In this document: positions 46,859-56,400 of the stretch, piece after piece
How positions within the stretch are numbered: position 1 is the stretch's first letter
How the letters are laid out: the number at the start of each line of letters is the position of its first letter
Assembly (NCBI RefSeq): GCF_000519185.1
Contig: NZ_JAFA01000001.1
Location: 310,001 to 374,000, forward strand
Reading direction: 5' to 3'
DNA length: 64,000 nt
Source: Paraburkholderia nodosa DSM 21604
GTDB taxonomy: Bacteria; Pseudomonadota; Gammaproteobacteria; Burkholderiales; Burkholderiaceae
Notes under the pieces: model-generated
What the model saw: only the letters and a program-made list of their open reading frames with translations
Database searches by the model: none
What the model was told of the DNA's origin: nothing
Made by a program: the position numbers and the translations under genes

Positions 46859-48052
46859 GGCGCGCAGCGCCGCTTCGACGATCTCGGCGAGCTGATGCCC
46901 TAGCGTGGGCGAGTTGAGCTGGCAGTACACCGCGTGCGCGGCGGCAGCGGCTGCGCGCATTTCGTCGGGCGGCATGGACCAGATGCGCCGCAGCGTGGCG
47001 GCAAGCGCTTCTGGGCCGCCGTCGCGCGCGAAGAAAAAGCCGCTGCGGCCGTCCTCGACATAGCCCGGCTCCGGGCCCATGTGCAGCGGCAGCCGGTCGT
47101 GCACGATGGGCGGCAGGCTCAACGCAAACATGTGCACGACGCTCAAGCCCGCCGAGCCCGGATAGCAGCCCACGCGGCAGCGCCGGCTGATGGTCGCGAT
47201 GGCGTCGTCGTCGAACACCGCGCCATACCACACCACATAGCTGCGATCGCTGTACTTGCGTTTCAGGCGCTCGCCGTGCTCGCCGTCGCCGATCACGTGG
47301 AGCGTGATGTCGTTGCCTTCGGCATGAAGCTGCCCGACCACGTCGATGAGCGGCTCGATCTCCGACCCTTCGCGCAGCCTGCCGATGAAGAGGACGCCGC
47401 TCTCGGCGCCCGTTTTGGTGGCGGGCTCCACGCCGCACGAGACCGTGAGTGCGTTGTTCGCGACGACGAGCTTCGCGAGCGGGCAGCCGATGGCGACGAG
47501 CGAGCGCCGCGAAGCCTCGGTATAGCAGACGTAGCGCACGGCGAGCGCGACCGCGAGGCGGTAACACACCGTGCGCATGAGCCCCGCGCTCTCGTGCCGG
47601 TAGAGCCCCTGGCCGTGAATCAGCACGGGCACGCGCATCACGCGCCCGGCGAGGAGCGCGAGCCACAGCGAGAGATAGCGAACGTCTGCAAAGATCAAAA
47701 CTGCATCGGGACGTTCGAAAACGATGCGGCTCAGCACGCGGCTTTGCATGCGAATGCGCCGCGAGGGCAGGCCAGCGAAACTCGCGATATGCGTTTCGAC
47801 GAATTCGTCGCACTCGGGCTTCTCGCGCGAAAAGCCGTTGGCCTCCACGCCCTCGGTGCACGCGAACACCTTGACGGTGAAAAGGCGGTTGAGCGACTCG
47901 ATGACTTCGATGCGATAGCGCGCGATCAACGGCTGCACGTAGAAGACCACTGGGCGTTTGAGCCGCGCGCCGGATTCGGTTTCGCAAACCGTTGTCCCGG
48001 AAGCGATGATCTCGTGTTCCACTGGCTGGCTCCGACGCGTCGACGCAGTCAT
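46856..48052 (-). CDS. Glycosyltransferase (GT-B-like)
   Basis: A 398-residue GT-B glycosyltransferase with RPVVFYVQPLIARYRIEVIE near the N-terminus, VPVLIHGQGLYRHESAGLMR, and a donor domain with GVLFIGRLREGSEIEPLIDV, LHVIGDGEHGERLKRKY, CRVGCYPGSAGLSVVHMFAL and GRSGFFFARDGGPEALAATL. The first 30 residues look like an unstructured extension, so the true start could be internal. Its stop lies within a short tandem repeat. Specificity unknown. Confidence 0.87.
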   Translation of the reverse strand: MTASTRRSQPVEHEIIASGTTVCETESGARLKRPVVFYVQPLIARYRIEVIESLNRLFTVKVFACTEGVEANGFSREKPECDEFVETHIASFAGLPSRRIRMQSRVLSRIVFERPDAVLIFADVRYLSLWLALLAGRVMRVPVLIHGQGLYRHESAGLMRTVCYRLAVALAVRYVCYTEASRRSLVAIGCPLAKLVVANNALTVSCGVEPATKTGAESGVLFIGRLREGSEIEPLIDVVGQLHAEGNDITLHVIGDGEHGERLKRKYSDRSYVVWYGAVFDDDAIATISRRCRVGCYPGSAGLSVVHMFALSLPPIVHDRLPLHMGPEPGYVEDGRSGFFFARDGGPEALAATLRRIWSMPPDEMRAAAAAAHAVYCQLNSPTLGHQLAEIVEAALRA

Positions 48053-48458
48053 GTTGAGAGGATCTTTCCGGTGGGGAGGTTAGTCGGTCATATTTGCGCC
48101 AATCTCTTTTAGCAGTTGTAGGCGAGTCTTATCAAAAGAGGAATCCGAAAATTGCTATTGGACGAATTTGCCGGGTGGTGCTGCCTATGGGCGATGCGTA
48201 ATCGATAAATGCGCGGAAAAAGTGCAATAAATGCGGAATTAATTAACGGAAAAGACATGCGGTAAAAGGTTCGTCGGTAGGCGGCCGATACAGATACCGC
48301 GCACATTGTGCCCCGCATGCATGCTCGTTCACAAACAGTTGGAATCAGTCGTTGAATAGATCGTTTCGGACAACTTGAATCCGGCCCGACTGGCGGCGCC
48401 AAGGCCTCGTGCTAACCTCGATTCGAGTCGAAACGACCACCGGAATGCGGAGAAACCG
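48053..48458. other. AT-rich divergent intergenic region between two glycosyltransferase genes
   Basis: 406 bases without a gene. The part 48100-48270 is distinctly AT-rich and carries two related TAAATGCG segments at 48206 and 48228, 22 bp apart, close to ttaattaa. This is a likely promoter and regulatory zone, but no hexamers could be assigned. Confidence 0.45.
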
Positions 48459-49394
48459 ATGACAACGCTCGCTACCGATGATCTCGCGTTTTCCATGGCC
48501 CCGAACGGCGCGAAGGCGCGCATGCGCGTCGCGGTGGTGATCGCGACCAAGGGACGGCCAACAGCCACCGCATGGGTCGTGCGTCTGCTCGCGCGGCAAA
48601 CGGTGCGGCCGGATCAGATCATCCTCTCGGGCAGCAGCGCAGACGACATCGGACCTTACGATGCCAACGGTCTGCGCGTGAACGAAATCATCGGCACGGC
48701 GGGTTCGAGCGTGCAGCGCAATCGCGCGCTCGACGCGCTTGCGCCGGACATCGACGTCGTGATTTTCCTCGACGACGACTTCGCGCCCGAGCAGCACTGG
48801 ATCGAGCTTTGCGTGGAGCTGTTCGAGAGCGACGCGAATCTCGTGGGCTTTTCCGGCCGCACGTTGCGCGACGGCGCGAACACGCAGCCGATCTCTTGGG
48901 AAGAAGCCATGGCGCTCGTGGACGGTGCGCAAGCCGAAGTGATGCGGCGTCCGCCGCTGCGGCCCTGCGTGGAGCTGTATGGCTGCAACATGGCGTGCCG
49001 CGCACAGGCTATCGCCGATCTGCGCTTCGACGAGCGTCTCGTGCTGTACGGCTGGCTGGAGGACAAGGACTTCTCGCGGCGCCTCGCGCGCCGCGGCGGG
49101 GTCGTGTACTGCGACTATCTGCTGGGGGTCCACCTCGGGCTGCGAGGCGGGCGCGTTTCGGGCCGACGCTTCGGCTATTCGCAGGTGGTCAACGCGATGT
49201 ACCTGTGCAACAAGGGCGTGATGTCGCGCAAGGAAGCGACCAGCAACATCCTGCGCGCGCTCAGCATGAACTGCGTGAAGTCGGTGCGCCCGGAGGCGCA
49301 TCTCGACCGGCGCGGCAGGCTCATCGGCAACGTGATCGGGATTGCCGATCTATGCATCGGCGCGGTGCGGCCCGAGCGCGCTGCGCGGCTGTGA
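48459..49394 (+). CDS. Family 2 glycosyltransferase
   Basis: A 311-residue GT-A glycosyltransferase: RVAVVIATKGRPTATAWVVR, SVQRNRALDAL, the metal-binding VVIFLDDDFAPEQHW and the acceptor-side YGWLEDKDFSRRLARRGG. GGAGAAA precedes the chosen ATG. It is the last gene that clearly belongs to the polysaccharide cluster and converges on aroG. Specificity unknown. Confidence 0.9.
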   Translation: MTTLATDDLAFSMAPNGAKARMRVAVVIATKGRPTATAWVVRLLARQTVRPDQIILSGSSADDIGPYDANGLRVNEIIGTAGSSVQRNRALDALAPDIDVVIFLDDDFAPEQHWIELCVELFESDANLVGFSGRTLRDGANTQPISWEEAMALVDGAQAEVMRRPPLRPCVELYGCNMACRAQAIADLRFDERLVLYGWLEDKDFSRRLARRGGVVYCDYLLGVHLGLRGGRVSGRRFGYSQVVNAMYLCNKGVMSRKEATSNILRALSMNCVKSVRPEAHLDRRGRLIGNVIGIADLCIGAVRPERAARL

Positions 49395-49451
49395 ATTCAC
49401 GCGCAGCGCGGCGTTAAATGAGCGCACCGCGCGCTCCGATGCGTGCGGCGC

Positions 49452-50525
49452 TCAGTTGCCCGAACCGCGCGCAATACGGCGCTGCTTCACCGCTTGCGCG
49501 AGCCCTTCGAGCACGCCCACGCTTTCGTCCCAGCCGATGCACGCGTCGGTGATGCTCTGGCCATAGGTCAGCTCGCAGCCTTCCTTCAGGTCCTGGCGGC
49601 CCGCGACGAGGTGTGACTCCACCATCACGCCGACGATACGCTCGTCGCCCGCCGCCACCTGGCGGCCGATGTCGGCGCACACCGGAATCTGGTTCTCATG
49701 CTTCTTCGAGCTGTTCGCGTGGCTCGCGTCGATCATGAGGCGTGCGGCGAGACCCGCCTTGCCGATATCGCTGCATGCGGCGTTCACACTTTCCGCGTCG
49801 TAGTTCGGCGTCTTGCCGCCGCGCAGAATCACATGGCAGTCCTCATTGCCCGCGGTCGAGACGATGGCCGAGTGGCCGCCCTTCGTCACCGAGAGGAAAT
49901 GGTGGGGCTGCGAGGCGGCCTTGATCGCGTCCACGGCGATCTTCACGTTGCCGTCCGTGCCGTTCTTGAAGCCGACCGGGCACGACAACCCCGAAGCCAG
50001 CTCGCGGTGCACCTGTGATTCCGTTGTGCGCGCACCGATCGCGCCCCACGAGATCAGGTCGGCGATGTACTGCGGGCTGATCATGTCGAGGTATTCGGTG
50101 CCGGCGGGCAGGCCCAGCTCGTTGATGGAGACGAGCAGCTCGCGCGCGGTGCGCAGACCGTCGTTGATCTTGAAGCTGTTGTCGAGGAACGGGTCGTTGA
50201 TGAGGCCCTTCCAGCCCACCGTCGTGCGCGGCTTCTCGAAGTACACCCGCATCACGATTTCGAGCTCGTTCTTGAAGCGCTTGCGCTCTTCCACAAGCTT
50301 CTTCGCGTAGTCGACCGCGGCCTTGGTGTCGTGAATCGAGCACGGCCCGACGATGACGATCAGGCGGTCGTCCATGCCGTGCAGGATGCGGTGCATGGCG
50401 CGGCGCGATTCGAAGATCAGCGTGGAGGCGGCTTCCGAGCAGGGGAATTCGCGGATCAGGTGAGCGGGCGGCGTGAGTTCCTTGAGTTCGCGAATGCGGA
50501 CATCGTCGGTGTTGTGCGGGGGCAT
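49452..50525 (-). CDS. aroG: 3-deoxy-7-phosphoheptulonate (DAHP) synthase, class I
   Basis: First committed enzyme of the shikimate pathway, condensing phosphoenolpyruvate and erythrose 4-phosphate. The 357-residue product matches AroF/G/H-type enzymes: DDRLIVIVGPCSIHDTKAA, VMRVYFEKPRTTVGWKGLIN, GARTTESQVHR, GFKNGTDGNVKIA and IDASHANSSKKHENQ. Which aromatic amino acid inhibits it cannot be decided here. CAGGAG precedes the ATG. The 5' leader of about 260 bases holds a promoter, an aromatic-rich leader peptide and an attenuator. Confidence 0.97.
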   Translation of the reverse strand: MPPHNTDDVRIRELKELTPPAHLIREFPCSEAASTLIFESRRAMHRILHGMDDRLIVIVGPCSIHDTKAAVDYAKKLVEERKRFKNELEIVMRVYFEKPRTTVGWKGLINDPFLDNSFKINDGLRTARELLVSINELGLPAGTEYLDMISPQYIADLISWGAIGARTTESQVHRELASGLSCPVGFKNGTDGNVKIAVDAIKAASQPHHFLSVTKGGHSAIVSTAGNEDCHVILRGGKTPNYDAESVNAACSDIGKAGLAARLMIDASHANSSKKHENQIPVCADIGRQVAAGDERIVGVMVESHLVAGRQDLKEGCELTYGQSITDACIGWDESVGVLEGLAQAVKQRRIARGSGN

Positions 50526-50619
50526 GGTCGTTTTCTCCTGATCCTGGGTGCGTAGCGTGCGTCGTTCCGACGGTGCTTCAAATTCGGTTAGATGAAGGTG
50601 CGGCTCGAAAGTAAGGGCG

Positions 50620-50650
50620 AAAAAAAACCGCCAGGCTTGGCTGGCGGTTT
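50620..50650 (-). promoter_or_regulatory. Transcription attenuator (terminator) in the aroG leader
   Basis: On the aroG-sense strand a 9-bp stem (AACCGCCAG and CTGGCGGTT, six-base loop) is followed directly by a further run of six T. Its 5' arm can instead pair with a CTGGCGG inside the leader-peptide codons (50695-50701), forming an antiterminator. It lies 95 bases before the aroG start. Confidence 0.85.
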
Positions 50651-50679
50651 CTCGTGTGTTCGGGGTCCTGCGCGTACTA

Positions 50680-50748
50680 TCAACCCTCTCGATCCGCCAG
50701 CGGTCTGAGATACCAAAAGAAGTAAAAATAAAACTTCGTGGCGAACAT
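50680..50748 (-). CDS. Aromatic-rich leader peptide of aroG (22 residues)
   Basis: An ATG-initiated 22-codon frame lies about 40 bases after the proposed promoter and ends in TGA 30 bases before the attenuator stem. Eight consecutive codons, residues 6-13, read FYFYFFWY: four Phe, three Tyr, one Trp; another Phe is at residue 2. The next codons (LRPLADR) contain the CTGGCGG sequence that can pair with the 5' arm of the terminator. Stalling at the aromatic codons would leave this free to antiterminate; completing translation would cover it. The ribosome-binding site is weak. Confidence 0.85.
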   Translation of the reverse strand: MFATKFYFYFFWYLRPLADREG

Positions 50749-50793
50749 GGCGGTCTTGTCTGAACGTTCGTTACGTCGAAAGGGTGACTGCCT

Positions 50794-50822
50794 TTATAAC
50801 CCGGCCTTCTCGTGGCTGGCAA
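50794..50822 (-). promoter_or_regulatory. sigma-70 promoter of the aroG leader
   Basis: On the aroG-sense strand TTGCCA (-35) and TTATAA (-10) are separated by exactly 17 bp. Transcription would start near 50787, about 40 bases before the leader-peptide ATG. Confidence 0.7.
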
Positions 50823-50939
50823 GCGGGGTGCGGTGAAAAAGCGGACTATCTGCGTAAAAAATGATTCATGTGCAGAAAATCCGCATGGAGATGCGGAATT
50901 TCCGCATCGACGTGCATGGAATGCGCGCAGGCAAAGGTC

Positions 50940-52406
50940 TTAAACCGTGCCGCCCACCGTCATGCGGTCGATGCGCAGCGTCGGCTGACCCACGCCCACC
51001 GGCACGCTCTGGCCCTCCTTGCCGCACACGCCCACGCCCGAATCCAGGCGCATGTCGTTGCCGATCATGCTCACGTACTTGAGCGATTCCGGGCCGCTGC
51101 CAATGAGCGTCGCGCCCTTCACGGGGTAGGTGATCTTGCCGTTCTCGATCATGTAGGCTTCGGAGGCCGAGAACACGAACTTGCCGTTCGTGATGTCCAC
51201 CTGGCCGCCGCCGAAGTTCACGGCATACAGGCCGTTTTTCACCGAGCCGAGGATTTCCTGCGGGTCCTTGTCGCCGTTGAGCATGTACGTGTTGGTCATG
51301 CGCGGCATGGGCAGCGCCGCGTACGACTCGCGGCGCGCGTTGCCCGTTACGGGCATCTTCATGAGGCGCGCGTTCAGCGAGTCCTGAATGTAGCCCTTGA
51401 GAATGCCGTCTTCGATCAGCGTCGTGCACTGCGTGGGGTTGCCTTCGTCGTCGATATTGAGCGAGCCGCGGCGGTTGGGCAGCGTGCCGTCGTCGACCAC
51501 GGTCACGCCCTTCGCGGCCACCCGCTCGCCAATGCGCCCGGCGAACGCCGACGAGCCCTTGCGGTTGAAGTCGCCTTCGAGGCCGTGGCCGATCGCCTCG
51601 TGCAGCAGCACGCCGGGCCAGCCCGGGCCGAGCACGACGGTCATCGCGCCGGCGGGGGCCGGGCGTGCTTCGAGGTTCACGAGCGCGGCGTGCACGGCGT
51701 CGTCCACGTATTTCGACAGGATGTCGTCGGTGAAATAGGCGTAATCGTAGCGGCCGCCGCCGCCGCCGTTGCCGATTTCGCGGCGGCCGTTCTGCTCGGC
51801 GATCACCGTGACCGACACGCGCACCAGCGGGCGGATGTCGGCGGCAAGCGCGCCGTCGCTGCGCGCGACGAGCACCACGTCGTACTCGCCCGCGAGCGCG
51901 GCCATGACTTGCGTGATGCGCGGATCGCGCCCACGCGCCATCTCCTCGATGCGCTCGAGCAGCTTCACTTTTTCGGTGGCCTCGAGCGAACTCAACGGAT
52001 CGGAAGGCAGGTACAGATCGCGGCCCGCAATACCCGTGAGCGACTTCGCCACCTGGATTTTCTGCTTGCCGCCGCCGGACCTGGCGATCGAGCGCGTGGC
52101 GATGGCCGCCTGGCGGATCGCTTCGGGCGAGAGGTCGTCGGAGTAGGCGAAAGCGGTGCGCTCGCCGGACACGGCGCGCACGCCCACACCCTGGTCGATG
52201 CTGAAGCTGCCCGACTTGACGATGCCTTCCTCGAGGCTCCAGGCCTCGCTGCGCGTGGACTGGAAGTAGAGGTCGGCGTAGTCGATGCGATGCGTGAAGA
52301 TCTCGCCGAGCGTGCGCGTGAGCACTGCCTCGTCGAGGCCGTAGGGCGTGAGGAGCAGGTCCTTCGCGGTCGCCAGATTGCGGATGCCGGGTTCGATGAT
52401 GTTCAT
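50940..52406 (-). CDS. tldD: Metalloprotease TldD
   Basis: Zinc metalloprotease subunit that with TldE (PmbA) processes peptides such as microcins and CcdA. The 488-residue product carries the zinc motif [11 protein letters not shown], the [20 protein letters not shown] segment before it, and the C-terminal [20 protein letters not shown]. The ATG giving [12 protein letters not shown] is chosen; a TTG 33 bases upstream is possible. It lies downstream of the nitrilase-family gene and yhdP, recalling the tldD-yhdP neighbourhood of enterobacteria. Confidence 0.95.
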   Translation of the reverse strand: MNIIEPGIRNLATAKDLLLTPYGLDEAVLTRTLGEIFTHRIDYADLYFQSTRSEAWSLEEGIVKSGSFSIDQGVGVRAVSGERTAFAYSDDLSPEAIRQAAIATRSIARSGGGKQKIQVAKSLTGIAGRDLYLPSDPLSSLEATEKVKLLERIEEMARGRDPRITQVMAALAGEYDVVLVARSDGALAADIRPLVRVSVTVIAEQNGRREIGNGGGGGRYDYAYFTDDILSKYVDDAVHAALVNLEARPAPAGAMTVVLGPGWPGVLLHEAIGHGLEGDFNRKGSSAFAGRIGERVAAKGVTVVDDGTLPNRRGSLNIDDEGNPTQCTTLIEDGILKGYIQDSLNARLMKMPVTGNARRESYAALPMPRMTNTYMLNGDKDPQEILGSVKNGLYAVNFGGGQVDITNGKFVFSASEAYMIENGKITYPVKGATLIGSGPESLKYVSMIGNDMRLDSGVGVCGKEGQSVPVGVGQPTLRIDRMTVGGTV

Positions 52407-52557
52407 GCGCTCTGTGGGATCAATCGATGAGTCTGTCAATGGAGATTCGGGCGCGGTGCTGCGAAATCAAGCGCCTTAAACGTAGAACTCGCGTGGAATT
52501 CGATGGTGTGTTCATTCGCAGGGCCAGTCGTCGCGTGCGTTACGTGCATGACGTGCG

Positions 52558-53385
<828 letters not shown>

Positions 53386-53472
53386 CGGCAGATCTTGAGT
53401 GGGTTCGGGGTGCATGGCGCGCATACCGCGTGCCCATGGCGCAGCGCACCTGGCGGCAACTCAGTGCGCAAG

Positions 53473-56400
53473 TCAGTGCACTGTGGCCGGCGACTGCGCG
53501 TCCATCTTACCCTGATCGCCATGCAGCCGCTCGACGTGCGGTTTGGCCCACGGGCCCGTGATCGCGAAGTCCATCGCGAACGCGTGCTCGAGCGTTTGCG
53601 AGAGCACGACGTCGCCGATCAGCGCGCCGAGGCCGAAGAGCGGATTGATGATGGCCGCCGCGATCACGCCCGCGCCCGCGCTGACCGTCGGCACCACGTG
53701 GACGCGCAGGTCCTGGGTTTCGTGCGCGAGGTCGACGCTGCCCGCCATCGTTGCGCGCCCGGGGGCGGTGACGAGCTTGAAATCGTTAGTGCTGCCGATG
53801 CCGTTCTGGATCTGCGCGGTGGCCGTCGCGCTCGTGAAGGGCAGGCCTTCGCCGATGATGTCGCGGAAGTCCGTCGTGACGAAGCGCGCGAGGCTTTGCA
53901 GGCTCAGCACGCCGAGCAGCCTTGCCACGCCCGGATCGACCTTGAGGATCTGGCCGTGACGCAGGTCGAGCGTGAGGTTGCCGTTGAGCGACGGGAAGTC
54001 GATGCGCGAGGGGCCGCCTTGCCATTCCAGGTTGCCCGAGAGCGTGCCCGAGCCGCTCTTGAGCACGTGCGGCTTGCCCGCGCGTACGAGCAGCGCGCCA
54101 GCGTCCTTGATGTCCAGATGGAAGTCTAGCGCCGTGCGACGCGGCGTTTGCATGCCGGCGGCGGCCGAGTCGTCGCCGGCTGCCGTGTCGCCCACCGCGC
54201 GCCAGTTTTCCGTGGCGGTGAGGTGTGCGTCCGGGTTGCTGATGTCGAGCTGGTCGAGCTGCCAGACCGGCACGCCGTTGTCGTCGAAGTTGTGCGCGTT
54301 CACCTGGAGGCGGCCGAGATCGCGGTCGCGCACGATGAGCTGGTTCACGACGAGGTCGATCGACGGCATGTTCTGCGCGGGCTGCGACATCGCCTGGCCG
54401 AGCAGGTCGTTTTCGGTGGCGGCGGGCACGGTGAGGCGCGCGAGCCGCGCTTCGAGTGTGCCAGGCGCGCCCGGCACGGCGCCCGGCTTCCACGAGACGT
54501 GGCCCGAGACCTGGTTGGAGGCGACGTTGGCCTGCCATTCGTTGCCGCGCTCGCCGATGCGCGACGCGCCGAGCACGACGTTCTCCCAGTGGCGCTTGAG
54601 CAGCGTGAGCATGCCGACGTGGACCGCGAAGCGCGACGGCAGGAACTGGCCGACCGCGCCATTGGGCGCGAGCGCAGACGAGGCGGCGGTCGGCGCGGCC
54701 GCCGTGGTGGCCGATGCCGGGCTTTGCGGCGCGGCGGCGGCGGTGTTGTCCGCTTGCAGTTCGGAGGCGGCGCCCGGAGCCGCGTTTCGAGCCATCCGCT
54801 CTGCCGCTCTTTCTGCCGCGGTTCGCGGCGGGGGAACCGGCGCCTGGACTCCGCTCGCCGCCGCGCTCGCCGCTGTCGGGCCCTGGGCCTGCGCCGCTAC
54901 GGTCCCGCGCAACTGCTGCACCACGGCGCGCCAGGCGTCGGCGTCGAAGGTGGGCAGATCGACGGCGGCGGTCACGCCTTCCGAGGGCAGATCGGCCGGG
55001 CGGTTCATGCCGATCGCGCCGCGCACCACTTCCGGTACGTGACCCGGATGGCGTCGCATCACGTAACGCGCGGCAAGCGGGCCGAGCGTGAGTTCTGCGT
55101 GTTCGAAGGCGGCGTCGTCGGCCCTGGCGTCGGCGCCGATGGCGGATTCGGCGGGCACGCCCGTGCCCGGCTGCAATTCGAAGTTCAGCGGCATCGGCGT
55201 GCCGGCCGCCTTGCCGAACGGCGCGGGCAGGTCGAGCGCGAGGCCGGTGAGATCGGCGTTGGCCTTCACGTCGGGCAGGCGGCCGCGCTGGCCGGCCACC
55301 GAAAGCGAGTAGGGCGCAGCACCCGCGAGGCGCCCGAGCGCCGCCGCCGCCATGCCATGCAGGTTCAGGCCGCGCGCCGCATCGACGGCGACGTCGCCGG
55401 CCACGTCCACCTTATAGTGCCCGTCGTCGCGCATGCCACCGCTTGCGCGCAGATCGCCGCCGAGAAAGCGCGCCGTGAGCCGGTCGACATTGGCGCTGTG
55501 GTTCGTGAAGCGCACCCGGCCGGTGAGATTCGAGACGGGCGGCACGTTGTTGGCGGTGAGCGTGTTGTTCTCGAAGCCGATGGCACCCGCGAGCAGCACC
55601 TTCGGCATCGGATGGCGCGGGATCGTGAGCTTGAGCGCGAGCGTTGACTGCCCTTGCGCGCGCACCTTCTCGGTGGCGTGCTTCGAGATGTAGCCGATCG
55701 AGCTGTTGTCCGCGTAGTCGAGCAGGTCCGCGAGCGGACCGCGCCCGCTGCCCTCGATCACGATATCGGAGCCCTTGACGCCCAGCTCCTCGATGCGTCC
55801 GCTCACGTTGCGCAGCACGAAGTTGCGGTAGTGGCCTCGATCGACGTCGAAGCGCAGCTTGTTCTCATGCATCTTGAACACGCCGTCGATGCCGTCGAAT
55901 GCCGGCCAGACGTTCGGCGCGCCGTTGCGCATCTTGCGCGGCGGGAACGGCGACGGGTCGAAGCGCCCGCCCGTGAACGGCGCGACGATGCGGAACTGGC
56001 CCGCGTCGGGGTCGCGCGAGTAGGGGAATTTGGTGAGGTCGCCGTGGATCTCGATCGTCGCGCCCTTCGAGCGCCCCGCTTGCAGGCCGTGACCGAGGTA
56101 GATGCGCGTCTTCTCGCTGATAGCGGTGGGCAGGTAACGCGGGATGGCCTTGACCTTGGCCTCGTCGAAGTGGGCGACGAGGTCGAGCGAGCCGCGCCCT
56201 TTGCCGGGATTCGTGTAGTGCGCGGTCATCTTCGCGCGCGCGTCGGCGTTCTCGATACCCAGGCTCGCGACATCGACGGTGAACGCCTTCATCCGGTTGC
56301 CGGGCTCGCGCTCGGCGGCCACGGCCCATTTGGCCGCGCCGTAGAGCCGGTCGAGCGTGAGGCGCGGATTGTCGAACACGCCGGGCAGCGTGATGGCGAC

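Noticed and set aside
48206..48235. Two TAAATGCG copies 22 bp apart as an operator
   Set aside because: Only two short copies in an AT-rich patch; too little to separate from chance.
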